Assembly: GCF_001542625.1 (NCBI RefSeq)
Contig: NZ_CP016279.1
Location: 7,998,001 to 8,062,000, forward strand
Source: Streptomyces griseochromogenes
Lineage (GTDB): Bacteria > Actinomycetota > Actinomycetes > Streptomycetales > Streptomycetaceae
DNA: 64,000 nt
Direction of reading: 5' to 3'
Shown here: positions 31,943 through 41,130 of the stretch, piece by piece
How the letters are laid out: each line of letters begins with the position of its first letter
Numbering within the stretch: the stretch's first letter is position 1
Notes under the pieces: model-generated
What the model was told of the DNA's origin: nothing
The model's input: the letters and a program-made list of their open reading frames with translations, nothing else
Database searches by the model: none
Position numbers and translations under genes: made by a program

Positions 31943-32339
31943 GCATCACCGCTTCGAGGATGGAACGGTCGGCGACCGCCTTGCGGACGATCGGGGCGCG
32001 CGCCTGCACCAGTTCGGTCGTGATCAGCTCGGTGATCAGGACGGTCATCGCGCTGAACGGCAGATTGAGATAGGCCGAGAGCTCGGCCACGGACAGAGGG
32101 GCGGTACAGAGCCGGAGCACTGCCGCCTCCTCCGGTGAGGCGGACGGCGGCGGCGCGGAATGCGCCACGATTAAGGTGACCAGATCGAGTTCGGCCCGGC
32201 CGCCGCCGTCGGTGCCGGCGATGGTGTACAGACGTTCGGGATACCTGCGCGGTTGCTCGCCGTCCGCCGGCCCGGCGGGCGGGGGCGGCGGGGGCGGCAG
32301 TGGCTGCGGCCGGCGCCGTTTGCGTTGCGGAGGAGTCAT
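31923..32339 (-). CDS. rarC: Conservon DUF742 protein (RarC)
   Basis: A 138-residue DUF742 protein. The N-terminus is basic and Pro-rich (KRRRPQPLPPPPPPP); the conserved core is PERLYTIAGTDGGGRAELDLVTLI, then a winged-helix-like LCTAPLSVAELSAYLNLPFSAMTVLITELI. The family is always found third in conservons, and it ends LQRL as in relatives. Start at 32339 overlaps the RarB stop by 4 bp (ATGA). Confidence 0.92.
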   Translation of the reverse strand: MTPPQRKRRRPQPLPPPPPPPAGPADGEQPRRYPERLYTIAGTDGGGRAELDLVTLIVAHSAPPPSASPEEAAVLRLCTAPLSVAELSAYLNLPFSAMTVLITELITTELVQARAPIVRKAVADRSILEAVMHGLQRL

Positions 32340-32740
32340 ACGGCCTGCCCGTTCCGCCGGGGCGGACTGGTGAGGTGAGCGCCCACCCGGACGACCAGGT
32401 CGCGCATCATGCCGCCCATCCGGCCCGGCTCGCAGGTCACGTCGGCGAGCACGGCGAGGTAGGCGTTGGCACCGGCGTTCATGAGGTAGAAGTAGCCGCC
32501 CTCGATCTCGATGACGACGAGCTTCATGTCACCGGCACCCGGGATCTCCTGGATGATGGCACTGGCGAGGCTCTGTACGCCCGCGCAGGCGGCGGCCACC
32601 CGGTCGGCGGCGTCGGGGTCACCGCCATGGCGGGCGATGCGCAGTCCGTCGGCGGAGAGCACCACGATCATCTCGACGCCCGGTACGCCGTCGTTCAGCT
32701 GCTTGAGCATCCAGTCGAAGTTGCCTCGCTGCTGGATCAC
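32336..32740 (-). CDS. rarB: Conservon roadblock/LC7-domain protein (RarB)
   Basis: A 134-residue roadblock/LC7 protein (FDWMLKQLNDGVPGVEMIVVLSADGLRIARH, QSLASAIIQEIPGAGDMKLVVIEIEGGYFYLM). Roadblock proteins serve as partners or activators of MglA-type GTPases. GTG start at 32740 overlaps the RarA stop by 4 bp (GTGA); the longer frame above is antisense to nothing but is inside rarA. Part of the tightly packed conservon operon. Confidence 0.94.
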   Translation of the reverse strand: MIQQRGNFDWMLKQLNDGVPGVEMIVVLSADGLRIARHGGDPDAADRVAAACAGVQSLASAIIQEIPGAGDMKLVVIEIEGGYFYLMNAGANAYLAVLADVTCEPGRMGGMMRDLVVRVGAHLTSPPRRNGQAV

Positions 32741-34395
32741 TTGAGGTCCCCCTCGTCGTCGGCCTCGGTGCCGGTGTCCGAATCGTTGAGCAGGTGCGTG
32801 TACGCGGTCGGGTTCAGCGTGAAGTCGGTCAGTTCGCTCGCGGTGGCGCCCTCGGGCATGCCCTTCTTCAGGCCGTTCCAGAAGTCGTCGACCCACATGC
32901 CCGGCGGCCGCTCCCGGAGCTTCTTGATCTCGGGGTCCATCTCGGGCTCGGGTTCGGGCTCGGGCTTGTGCTGGGACCAGATGGTCGGCCTGCCCTCGCG
33001 CTCGGCGCGCTCGATGGCGGCCTGCTCGGCGATCCGCTGGCTGAGCGGGGTCTTGACCCGGCTGCGGCGCTGCGGCAGACCGCCCGCCGTCCACTCGGTG
33101 ACCTCGGGGACGTCGTCCTCCATGGAGATCCCGGCGGGGATGCGGGGGCTGGTGGGGCGGCGCTTCTTGGGCGGGCGCTTGGGGCCCTCGACCGCGCCGA
33201 GTTCGGGCTTCGGCACGGCGGTGGCACCGATGCCGTGGGCGGCGCCGACGCCGGGCTCGGTGGTGGTCATGACGCCCGGTACGACGAGGATCGCGCGGAC
33301 ACCGCCGTAGGCGGAGGCGCGCAGCGAGACCTTCATGTCGAAGGCCTTGCAGAGCCGGCCGACGACGGCGAGGCCGAGGCGCGGGCTGGAGCCCAGGTTC
33401 TCCGCGTCGTCACCCGCCATGGCGTCGGTGATCGCCTTCTCGATGCGGGCGCGGGACTCCTCGTTGAGGCTGACGCCGGCGTCCTCGATCTCGATGACGA
33501 CGCCGGTCTGCACCTCGGTGGCGGTGACGTGCACCTTGGTCGTCGGCGGCGAGTAGCGGGTGGCGTTGTCGAGGAGTTCGGCGGCCGCGTGGATGATCGG
33601 CTCGACCGAGGTGCCCTTGATGTTGATGTTGACGATCGAGTTCAGCTCGATGCGCCGGTACTCCAGGATCCGGGACATGGCACCGCGCAGCACGCTGTAC
33701 AGCGAGACGGGCAGGGGCCACTGGCGGCCGGGGCGCCCGCCGCCGAGCACGGAGATGGTGTCGGCGAGACGGCCGATCAGCGAGGTGCCGTGGTCGAGGC
33801 GCAACAGGTCGTCGAAGACCTCGGGGTTGCGGCCGTGGTCCTCCTCCATCTCGCGCAGTTCGTTGGCCTGCTGGTGGACGATGGCCTGGATGCGGCGGGC
33901 GATGCTGACGAAGGAACGCTCGGTCGCGTCGCGCATCGAGATCTCGTGGTCGGCGCCGCGCAGCGCGCTGTACAGCAGGACGCGCTGCGACTCGGGGATG
34001 TGGCGCAGCTCGGGGTCGAGGTCGATGACCTTGCGCATCACCTCCCTGAGCGATTCTCCGTGGCGCAGCCGGTGCAGCGCGGTGGGCAGGACGTCGGTGG
34101 CGAGGCGGACGATCTCCTCGTCGTGGGCGGCGAGGCGGCGCTCCAGATACGCACTGTGACGGGCGTGCTCGGCCTGCGCCTCGCGGAGCTTGCGTCCTCG
34201 GCGGACGGCTTCGGCGGCCGTGGCGAGGACCAGAAGCACGGCCACCGCCCCGCACCCACCGACGGCGATCCGGGCCGTGGCAGGTACGAGGGCGACGGCG
34301 GCCCCGGTCGCCGCGGCCATCACTATGGCAGGCGGCAACAGCACGCGCGCGTAAGGACGTTCACGGCCGCCGGGAGGCTTTCGAACACTCACCAT
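32737..34395 (-). CDS. rarA: Conservon sensor, histidine-kinase-like ATPase (RarA)
   Basis: A 552-residue nitrate-sensor/kinase-like protein with two N-terminal membrane helices (about 18-55) and, after a coiled coil (LREAQAEHARHSAYLERRLA), a signalling helix bundle (HHxAhx region LLRLDHGTSLIGRLADTISVLGG). The HATPase domain has the N-box ELLDNATRYSPPTT, G1 IEDAGVSL and GLAVVGRLC. A His in LRLDHG may be the analogue of a phospho-acceptor, but conservon sensors are thought to act with the GTPase, not a response regulator. The C-terminal ~170 residues are Pro/Lys-rich and acidic. Start ATG at 34395 with AGAAGG upstream. Head of the cvn9 operon. Confidence 0.93.
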   Translation of the reverse strand: MVSVRKPPGGRERPYARVLLPPAIVMAAATGAAVALVPATARIAVGGCGAVAVLLVLATAAEAVRRGRKLREAQAEHARHSAYLERRLAAHDEEIVRLATDVLPTALHRLRHGESLREVMRKVIDLDPELRHIPESQRVLLYSALRGADHEISMRDATERSFVSIARRIQAIVHQQANELREMEEDHGRNPEVFDDLLRLDHGTSLIGRLADTISVLGGGRPGRQWPLPVSLYSVLRGAMSRILEYRRIELNSIVNINIKGTSVEPIIHAAAELLDNATRYSPPTTKVHVTATEVQTGVVIEIEDAGVSLNEESRARIEKAITDAMAGDDAENLGSSPRLGLAVVGRLCKAFDMKVSLRASAYGGVRAILVVPGVMTTTEPGVGAAHGIGATAVPKPELGAVEGPKRPPKKRRPTSPRIPAGISMEDDVPEVTEWTAGGLPQRRSRVKTPLSQRIAEQAAIERAEREGRPTIWSQHKPEPEPEPEMDPEIKKLRERPPGMWVDDFWNGLKKGMPEGATASELTDFTLNPTAYTHLLNDSDTGTEADDEGDLK

Positions 34396-34956
34396 GGATG
34401 CCTTCTGAGACGAATCGGCTGGGTGTCGGAGGAGCTTTTGAGGGGAAGGTTCATGGAACTGAGGGGATCTTCTGGATACTTGGGAACAGACGCACGAATA
34501 CACCTCAACTCGGTGCGCCGCGGGCGAGCTTAGTCCGAGCGGATCATCGCCGTGTCATATTCGGCAAGCACCTGAAATCGCCCACGCAACAGGAGTACGC
34601 TCGGCTCCATTTGTACGCTCGGAGATCATTCGAACACGCCACGTTACGACATACAGGCGTGCGAAGGTGACTCACCGTGATGAGTGAATGAGAGCCCCGA
34701 TGGACCCCGGACGCCGCCGGCGGCCCAGGATCACGGCCGCGCGCCGGATCGACCGAACGGGGCGGGCGCACCGGTACGGATGACCGGTCTCGCACCCTTC
34801 AGGGAAGCCGCCGTCGCGCCCTACGGGGTGCGCTCACGACCGAGCGGCGTACGACAGTGACTGCCTTTGTCGACAAATTGATCGCCCTCTTCGATCGGGC
34901 GGTGGACGACGGGCGCGGGCGGCCATCGGCGCACCCGCACCCGTCGTCCGACGACG
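34396..34956. other. Gene-free region upstream of conservon 9
   Basis: About 560 bp. It is locally AT-richer (34430-34680: TTCTGGATACTTGGGAACAG, CACCTGAAATCGCCCACGCA), as expected of promoters, and should contain the conservon promoter. I see no convincing gene: a GTG-started frame at 34857 (VTAFVDKLIALFDRAV) soon runs antisense to the helicase gene and is not supported. A pair of direct or inverted motifs was not clear enough to annotate. Confidence 0.5.
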
Positions 34957-37764
34957 TCATCCCACGGACGAGTAGGCGACCACTCCGCGGAGCAACGCGT
35001 CGACGGCCTTGCGCGCGTTCTTCGCCACGGTCGAGCCCTCCGCGGGAGAAGCCGCGGCGATCTGCCCGAGGACGTCGATGACCTGCTTGCACCAGCGCAC
35101 GAAGTCGCCCGCCGGCATCTCCGCCTCGCGCAGCACCTCGTCCAGGCCCGTGCCGGAGGCCCACATGTAGGCGGCCCAGGCGAAGCCGAGGTCCGGCTCG
35201 CGCTGGCCGACGCCCTCGGTCTGGTTGATCCGGAAATCCTCCTCCACCGCGTCCAGGCGGCCCCAGATCCGGACCATCTCGCCGAGCGCGGCCTTCGCCT
35301 TGCCGGAGGGCAGCTTGGGCGCCATGGCGTCGTCGCCGACCCGTGCCTCGTACACCAACGCCGAGACGCAGGCCGCCAGTTCGGCCGGGCCGAGGCCCTC
35401 CCAGACGCCCTCGCGCAGGCATTCGCTGGCCAGCAGGTCGAGTTCGCCGTAGAGCCGGGCGAGCCGTCTGCCGTGCTCGGTGACCTCGTCGCCGCGCAGG
35501 TAGTCCAGCTCGGTCAGCAGCGCCACGATCCGGTCGAAGGTCCGCGCGATGGTGTTCGTACGGCCCTCGATGCGGCGCTCCAGCTGCGAGGTGTCACGCA
35601 GCAGGCGGTGGTAGCGCTCGGCCCAACGGGCGTGGTCCTCACGGTCGTTGCAGCCGTGGCAGGGGTGGGCGCGGATCGCCGTGCGCAGCCGTGCGATCTC
35701 GCGGTCGTCGGCGGCCTGCGAACGCTTCTTGCGGGCCCGCTCCGGCGGGATGTGCCCGGCCTTGGCGCGCAGCGCGGAGGCGAGGTCCCGGCGGGACTGC
35801 GGGGAGCGCGGGTTGAAGCTCTTCGGGATCCGCATCCGGTCCAGCGGCTCGACCGGTACCGGGAAGTCCATCGACGCCAGCCGTTTGACCTGCCGTTCGG
35901 CGGTCAGCACCAGCGGGCGCGGGCCGTCGTGGTGGTCGAAGCCGCGGTGGCCGTTGGAACGGCCGGCGGGCAGGCCCGGGTCCAGGACCAGGGCGAGACC
36001 CGCGTACTTGCCGGTGGGCACGTGGATGACGTCGCCCGGCTTGAGCTTCTCCAGGGCGACGGCGGCCTCCGCACGCCGCTCGTTCGCGCCCTGCCGGGCC
36101 AGCTCCGTCTCCCGGTCCTTCAGTTCGCGGCGCAGCCGCGCGTACTCCTCGAAGTCGCCGAGGTGGCAGGTCATGGAGGCCTTGTAGCCTTCCAGGCCCT
36201 CCTCGTTGCGCTGCACCTGGCGGGAGATCCCGACGACCGACTTGTCGGCCTGGAACTGGGCGAAGGAGGTCTCCAGCAACTCGCGCGAGCGGTGCCGGCC
36301 GAACTGCTCGACCAGATTGACCGCCATGTTGTACGACGGCTTGAAGCTGGAGCGCAGCGGGTACGTACGCGTGCCCGCGAGACCGGCCAGGTGCTCGGGG
36401 CTCATCCCGCGCTGCCAGAGCACGACCGCGTGCCCCTCGATGTCGATGCCGCGGCGCCCGGCCCGGCCGGTGAGCTGGGTGTACTCGCCCGGCGTGATGT
36501 CGGCGTGCTGTTCGCCGTTCCACTTGACGAGCTTCTCCAGCACCACCGAGCGGGCGGGCATGTTGATGCCGAGGGCCAGGGTCTCGGTCGCGAACACGGC
36601 CTTGACCAGGCCGCGCACGAACAGCTCCTCGACGACCTCCTTGAACGTCGGCAGCATGCCCGCGTGGTGGGCTGCGATACCTCGCTCCAGGCCCTCCAGC
36701 CACTCGTAGTAGCCGAGGACGTGCAGGTCCTCGGACGGGATGGCGGCGGTGCGCTCCTCGACCAGCGCGCGGACCTGTTCCCGCGCCTCCTCGTCGTTGA
36801 GTCTGAGGCCCGCGTACAGGCACTGCTGGACGGCGGCCTCGCAGGCGGCGCGGCTGAAGATGAAGGTGATCGCGGGCAACAGCCCCTCGGAGTCGAGCCG
36901 CTCGATGACCTCGGGCCGGCCCGGCGTCCACACGCGCGAGCGCTGTCTGCGCTCGCGCTCACGGTCGGCCTCGCGCATCGCCCGGCCGCGTCTGCGGTCC
37001 TGGTACGAGGGCCGGGTCGCCTCCATGCGGGCGAGGCGGGCGAGGTCGGGGTTGACGGCCTTCTTGTGGCCCTCGCCCTCCTCGAACAGGTCGTACATCC
37101 GGCGTCCGGCGAGGACGTGCTGGAACAGCGGGACCGGCCGGTGCTCGGAGACGATCACCTCGGTGTCGCCGCGGACGGTGTCCAGCCAGTCGCCGAACTC
37201 CTCGGCGTTGGACACGGTCGCCGACAGTGACACCAGGGTCACCGACTCGGGGAGGTGGATGATCACTTCCTCCCAGACGGCGCCGCGGAAGCGGTCCGAG
37301 AGATAGTGCACCTCGTCCATGACCACATAGCCGAGGCCGAGGAGGGTCTGGGAGCCCGCGTACAGCATGTTGCGCAGCACCTCGGTGGTCATCACGACCA
37401 CCGGGGCGTCGGAGTTGATGCTGTTGTCGCCGGTGAGGAGGCCGACCATGCCGTCTCCGTAGCGGCGGCACAGGTCGGCGTACTTCTGGTTCGACAGTGC
37501 CTTGATGGGTGTCGTGTAGAAGCACTTCTTGCCCTGCATGAGGGCGAGGTGGACGGCGAACTCGCCCACGATCGTCTTGCCCGAGCCGGTGGGGGCGGCC
37601 ACCAGCACACCCTTCCCCGCTTCGAGCGCCTGGCAGGCCTCGATCTGGAAGGGGTCGAGGCCGAAGTCGTACATCTCGCGGAAGGACGCGAGCGCGGTGG
37701 CCTGCTCGGCTGCCCGCCTGCGGGCTGCCGCGTACCGCTCGGCCGGTGAGAGGTCCTCTGTCAT
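34957..37764 (-). CDS. Ski2-like DEAD/DEAH RNA helicase (HelY-type)
   Basis: A 935-residue superfamily 2 helicase. Motifs in order: Q-like FQIEACQAL, I APTGSGKT (~50), Ia TPIKALSNQ, Ib TTEVLRNML, II DEVHY, III SLSATVSN, IV/V LGINMPARSVV, VI QLTGRAGRRGID. Beyond residue ~520 follow a winged helix, a KOW-like arch segment (LKPGDVIHVPTGKYAGLALVL) and the C-terminal DSHCT domain with AAWAYMWASG-type helices. This is the actinobacterial relative of Mtr4/Ski2 (HelY in mycobacteria) and probably acts in RNA turnover. ATG start at 37764 (MTEDLSPAERYAAARR); the longer frame to 37809 has no support. Opens downstream of tatC's terminator. Confidence 0.9.
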   Translation of the reverse strand: MTEDLSPAERYAAARRRAAEQATALASFREMYDFGLDPFQIEACQALEAGKGVLVAAPTGSGKTIVGEFAVHLALMQGKKCFYTTPIKALSNQKYADLCRRYGDGMVGLLTGDNSINSDAPVVVMTTEVLRNMLYAGSQTLLGLGYVVMDEVHYLSDRFRGAVWEEVIIHLPESVTLVSLSATVSNAEEFGDWLDTVRGDTEVIVSEHRPVPLFQHVLAGRRMYDLFEEGEGHKKAVNPDLARLARMEATRPSYQDRRRGRAMREADRERERRQRSRVWTPGRPEVIERLDSEGLLPAITFIFSRAACEAAVQQCLYAGLRLNDEEAREQVRALVEERTAAIPSEDLHVLGYYEWLEGLERGIAAHHAGMLPTFKEVVEELFVRGLVKAVFATETLALGINMPARSVVLEKLVKWNGEQHADITPGEYTQLTGRAGRRGIDIEGHAVVLWQRGMSPEHLAGLAGTRTYPLRSSFKPSYNMAVNLVEQFGRHRSRELLETSFAQFQADKSVVGISRQVQRNEEGLEGYKASMTCHLGDFEEYARLRRELKDRETELARQGANERRAEAAVALEKLKPGDVIHVPTGKYAGLALVLDPGLPAGRSNGHRGFDHHDGPRPLVLTAERQVKRLASMDFPVPVEPLDRMRIPKSFNPRSPQSRRDLASALRAKAGHIPPERARKKRSQAADDREIARLRTAIRAHPCHGCNDREDHARWAERYHRLLRDTSQLERRIEGRTNTIARTFDRIVALLTELDYLRGDEVTEHGRRLARLYGELDLLASECLREGVWEGLGPAELAACVSALVYEARVGDDAMAPKLPSGKAKAALGEMVRIWGRLDAVEEDFRINQTEGVGQREPDLGFAWAAYMWASGTGLDEVLREAEMPAGDFVRWCKQVIDVLGQIAAASPAEGSTVAKNARKAVDALLRGVVAYSSVG

Positions 37765-37837
37765 CGTGCTTTCGAGCGTACCGGGCGCCACTGACAACAG
37801 GACGATCATTATCCGGATCTTGGGCTGATCAACAACG

Positions 37838-37874
37838 GCGGATGCCCCCGTCCTCGCGGGACGGGGGCATCCGC
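37838..37874 (-). terminator. Strong terminator after tatC
   Basis: 16-bp perfect stem (37838-37853 with 37859-37874, loop TCGCG) starting 43 bp past the tatC stop and in front of the helicase gene. Confidence 0.8.
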
Positions 37875-37916
37875 AGCGCCTCGGTGCGCGGCCGGCTCAG
37901 CTCATGGCCGGTGGCG

Positions 37917-38861
37917 TCAGGTGATGTCGTCGTAGCCGTTGACCCGGTCGGTGTCCGACTGCTCGGGCAGGGCTCGGGTGGCGGAGACGGGCTCGATCTC
38001 GCCGATCTCCTCGGGCGTGAGATCCAGCTCGGAGGCCTCGTCGTCGGCGGGCCCCGTGGCCTCCCGACGGGCCTTGCGCCGGTCGTTGATCATCGAGAAG
38101 GCCACGGCGATGAAGAACAGCGCCCAGATCGGCGCCGCCAGCGCCAGCATCGTCCCCGGGTCGGGGCTCGGCGTGGCCACCGCCGCGAAGGCGGCGATGC
38201 CGACGATCATGCCGCGCCACCAGCCGAGCATGCGCCGACCGGACAGGACGCCGGTGAGGTTGAGCATGACCAGCAGCAAAGGCATCTCGAAGGCGAGTCC
38301 GAAGACCACGATCATGCGCGTGACCAGGTCGAGCAGCTCATCCAGCGGCAACAGATTCTCCGCGCCGCCGGGCGTGAGGTCGATCAGCACCTTCGCCGTC
38401 ATGGGCAGCACGTTGTAGGCGAGGTAGCCGCCGCCGAGGAACAGCGGGAAGCCGAAGCCCACGAACGCGTACGCGTACCTCTTCTCGTGCCGGTGCAGAC
38501 CGGGCGCGACGAATGCCCACAGCTGGTAGAGCCAGACAGGCGCCGCCAGGACGACGCCGGCCGTCAGCGCGACCTTCAGGGCCAGGGTGAACGGCGCCAG
38601 CAGACCGCTGACGGTGATGTGCGCGCAGTGAACGTTCTTGTTCTTGGCCAGCTCTCCGAAGGACTGCCCGCAACCGACCTTGTCGAGCACCGGCTGGGTG
38701 ATGAAGTTGATGATGTCCTTGTAGAAGAAGGCCGCCACCACCGCGACAACGACGATCGCCAGGACTCCCTTGGCGAGCCGGTTGCGCAGCTCACGCAAGT
38801 GGTCCGCGAGCGGCATCCGCCCCTCGGGATCCCTCTCCTTGTTGCGGGCAGACTTGGGCAA
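37917..38861 (-). CDS. tatC: Twin-arginine translocase subunit TatC
   Basis: A 314-residue polytopic membrane protein with six predicted helices. Signatures: MPLADHLRELRNRLAKG (with the catalytic-type Glu), LYQLWAFVAPGLHRHEKRYAY, and the loop FGFPLFLGGGYLAYNVLP. The last ~55 residues (ADDEASELDLTPEEIGEIE...) form an acidic cytoplasmic tail typical of Streptomyces TatC. It forms the receptor for folded Tat substrates in the cytoplasmic membrane. Start is the TTG at 38861 (LPKSARNKERDPEG), preceded by GAGGATGTGGG. It lies 47 bp downstream of tatA, likely an operon; tatB is not in this window. Confidence 0.95.
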   Translation of the reverse strand: MPKSARNKERDPEGRMPLADHLRELRNRLAKGVLAIVVVAVVAAFFYKDIINFITQPVLDKVGCGQSFGELAKNKNVHCAHITVSGLLAPFTLALKVALTAGVVLAAPVWLYQLWAFVAPGLHRHEKRYAYAFVGFGFPLFLGGGYLAYNVLPMTAKVLIDLTPGGAENLLPLDELLDLVTRMIVVFGLAFEMPLLLVMLNLTGVLSGRRMLGWWRGMIVGIAAFAAVATPSPDPGTMLALAAPIWALFFIAVAFSMINDRRKARREATGPADDEASELDLTPEEIGEIEPVSATRALPEQSDTDRVNGYDDIT

Positions 38862-38908
38862 CCCACATCCTCATCTCGTACAGCGGACCGGATGCCCCGG
38901 TCCTCCCG

Positions 38909-39193
38909 TCAGCGCTGGGTCGTGTCCGTCGGCTCGTTGACCGGCCGGGAGCTGGTCACGTCGCCGGGCGAGGCCTGGATCGTGCGCTGGGCGGGGGTCT
39001 GCTCGTCGGCCGGCTGGGCGGAGGTGGTGGACTGCTTGCCCTCGTCCTTCATCGCCTTGGCCTCGCTCTTCAGGATGCGCGCGGACTTGCCGAGTGAGCG
39101 CGCCATGTCCGGGAGCTTCTTGGAGCCGAACACGAGGACGATCACCAGAACCAGGAGCACCAGGTGCCACGGCTCAAGTGCGTTGCGGAACAT
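38909..39193 (-). CDS. tatA: Twin-arginine translocase subunit TatA
   Basis: A 94-residue TatA/E protein: membrane helix HLVLLVLVIVLVFGSKKLP at residues ~9-27, with the FG hinge, then an amphipathic helix (MARSLGKSARILKSEAKAM) and a charged tail. It oligomerises to open the translocation pathway in the inner membrane for folded proteins. Start ATG at 39193 with AGGTGAAG upstream. First gene of tatA-tatC; a dyad upstream is not evident. Confidence 0.96.
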   Translation of the reverse strand: MFRNALEPWHLVLLVLVIVLVFGSKKLPDMARSLGKSARILKSEAKAMKDEGKQSTTSAQPADEQTPAQRTIQASPGDVTSSRPVNEPTDTTQR

Positions 39194-39431
39194 TGGTCTT
39201 CACCTTCTCACTGAGGCGGGGCGACGGGGCATGTCCGACCGGTCGGACAAATGTCTGACCATCGTGCTGGCAGCGATCGTAACGCCCGGGGGTGAACGTA
39301 GAACAATCCCCGTGCGTACTCCTGCTCTCTGCGGACCGTGCCTCGTACTCCGGGCCGCGACCAGCAGCGTACCTGGCCGGACCGTCAAGGTGACAGGGCG
39401 AAGTGACCCAAAGCGCATCACTTGCGTCCCA

Positions 39432-39626
39432 TCAGAGCGCGTCCACGGCGCGGGCCGCGCTCGCCGCCGACCGTTCCAGATCCTCGGCCGCCCTGTTGAT
39501 ACGGCGCGCGGAGTCCGCGACCTGCTGTCCGAGGCGCCGCGCCTCCAGGAAGACCCGAACGGCGAGCACCCCCAGGACGGCGAGACCCAGGAAACCCACG
39601 GCTACCGCGAACATCGGCCAGAACAT
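39432..39626 (-). CDS. Small single-pass membrane protein with coiled coil
   Basis: A 64-residue protein: a membrane helix (MFAVAVGFLGLAVLGVLAVRVF) at the start, followed by a cytoplasmic heptad-rich helix (LEARRLGQQVADSARRINRAAEDLERSAA). Not recognised. Similar genes sit between tatA and pafC in Streptomyces. The longer frame (to 39995) runs through the neighbouring gene in another reading frame. ATG at 39626. It may form oligomers through the coiled coil; that is inference. Confidence 0.6.
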   Translation of the reverse strand: MFWPMFAVAVGFLGLAVLGVLAVRVFLEARRLGQQVADSARRINRAAEDLERSAASAARAVDAL

Positions 39627-39646
39627 GACGTCGAGCCTAGACGGTC

Positions 39647-39940
39647 CTAGACCGTGGAGTGCAGCCGCAGGGTCCTGACCCCGCCACCGGTGAGCAGCTC
39701 GACGATGCGCTCCCCGGCGGGCTTGCGGACCACGGCCTCGCACTCGGGGCAGGTGAAGGAGTAGAACGTCGTCCGGCTGGTGGCCCCGATGGCCAGCCGC
39801 AGGGCGCTCGCGGCGAGCTCGAAGCGGCCCCGGCAGTCCGGGCAGCCCGCCTTGAACACCACGGGGACCGCTCTCTTCATCCCGGCGAAGGCGGCCGCCA
39901 CCGTCATTTCCCCCGCACCGGACACCGGAGACTCGCTCAC
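39647..39940 (-). CDS. Small protein with two CxxC zinc-ribbon-like motifs
   Basis: A 97-residue protein. Two Cys pairs, KAGCPDCRGRF and FTCPECEAVV, are spaced to bind one zinc ion as in a zinc ribbon; a basic loop (RLAIGATSRTTFYS) lies between. Function unknown. Start is the GTG at 39940 (VSESPVSGAGE), or the ATG at 39907. It is 20 bp upstream of the small membrane protein gene, same strand, and may be co-transcribed with it. Confidence 0.65.
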   Translation of the reverse strand: MSESPVSGAGEMTVAAAFAGMKRAVPVVFKAGCPDCRGRFELAASALRLAIGATSRTTFYSFTCPECEAVVRKPAGERIVELLTGGGVRTLRLHSTV

Positions 39941-40082
39941 AGCCCTCGCTCCTCGTCTTCTGGTCGTTCGCCTGCGGGACCGCCGCAGGCGGCACCGAAA
40001 GACCGGCCGTGCCGGCTCCCCGGGCCCGCGGGCGCCCTGCCCCTCGGGACCGGCACGGTCCCGTGGCTCACTTCTGCCTGTC

Positions 40083-41111
40083 CTACCGGCCGTCGTCCGG
40101 ACCGCCGGGCACCCCATGCGCCGCGCCCGCCGGTATGTCGTACGCCGCCAGGGCCTGGCTCGCCGCGCGGCGGGCGCTGTCGGCCAGCTCGGGCGGCGAG
40201 ACGATCCGGCCGTCGCGGCCGAGCCGCAGGGCCAGCCGCCTGAGGGAGGCCGGATCGGGGGTGCGCAAAGTGATACGCAGCCCGCCGTCGGGAAGCTCAT
40301 CGGCACTGTCGTGGGGGTAGTACTCGGCCACCCAGCGGCCGCCCGGGCCGACCTCGACCACGACCTCCGGATCCTCGGCGGCCGGCTGCACCAAGGCCTC
40401 CGACAGGTCCCGCAGCTCGATCTCCGGCGGCGCGGACGGCTCGTCCAGGATCCTGATCTCGGCGACCCGGTCGAGCCGGAAGGTGCGGCGCGCCTCCGAG
40501 CGGCGGCACCAGGCCTCGACATAGGTGTGTCCGACGCTGACCAGACGGATGGGGTCGATCTCGCGCTCGGTGACCTCGTCCCGTGCCGGGGAGTAGTAGC
40601 GGATCCACAGCCGGCGGCGCTCGGCGATCGCCCGGTCGACGTCGGCGAAGACACCGCCCTCGGACTCGAACGTCACCGACAGGCGGGAGCTGGCACCCGC
40701 GGCCTCTCCGGCGGCCGCCTCCACCTTGGCCGTCGCCCGCAGCAGGGCCTGCCGGTCGCCCTCCCTCAGGCCCGGCAGCGTCGAGACCGCGCGGGCGGCC
40801 ACCAGCAGGGCGGTCGCCTCGTCGGCCGCGAGCCGCAGCGGCTCGGCCGCATCCTCGCCGAGCGCGGCCGGGTTGTGCCACCAGATGCGCTCGCCGTCGG
40901 TGTCGATGTCCAGCAGATCGCCGCCGCGGAAGCTGGTGCCGCACATGGGCAGCAGATCGAGGTCGGAGACCAGCTCGTCCTCGGTGATGCCGAAGGCGCG
41001 CGCCACATCGGCGATCCGGGCGCCGGGGCGCTCCCTGAGGTAGGTCACCAGGGAGAGCATCCGCCGGGTCTGGTCGATGGCGTTCACGGGCCTGACCGGT
41101 TTGCCTGCCAT
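40083..41111 (-). CDS. pafC: WYL-domain transcription regulator PafC
   Basis: A 342-residue PafC. Winged helix at the start (MLSLVTYLRERPGARIADVARAFGITEDELVSDLDLL) followed by a WYL domain (RLWIRYYSPARDEVTEREIDPI, VEAWCRRSEARRTFRLDRV) and a C-terminal WCX extension (SADELPDGGLRITLRTPDPASLRRLALRL). With PafB it activates DNA-damage genes in mycobacteria by binding RNA polymerase/DNA when DNA is damaged. ATG at 41111 with AGCAGGAC upstream; gap to pafB 19 bp, so one transcript. Confidence 0.9.
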   Translation of the reverse strand: MAGKPVRPVNAIDQTRRMLSLVTYLRERPGARIADVARAFGITEDELVSDLDLLPMCGTSFRGGDLLDIDTDGERIWWHNPAALGEDAAEPLRLAADEATALLVAARAVSTLPGLREGDRQALLRATAKVEAAAGEAAGASSRLSVTFESEGGVFADVDRAIAERRRLWIRYYSPARDEVTEREIDPIRLVSVGHTYVEAWCRRSEARRTFRLDRVAEIRILDEPSAPPEIELRDLSEALVQPAAEDPEVVVEVGPGGRWVAEYYPHDSADELPDGGLRITLRTPDPASLRRLALRLGRDGRIVSPPELADSARRAASQALAAYDIPAGAAHGVPGGPDDGR

Positions 41112-41130
41112 AGTCCTGCTCCGCTCCCCC

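Noticed and set aside
34857..35081. Small plus-strand ORF starting VTAFVDKLIALFDRAVDDG
   Set aside because: Its 3' half is antisense to the helicase C-terminus and turns into Arg/Pro-rich shadow sequence; no ribosome-binding site or known family.
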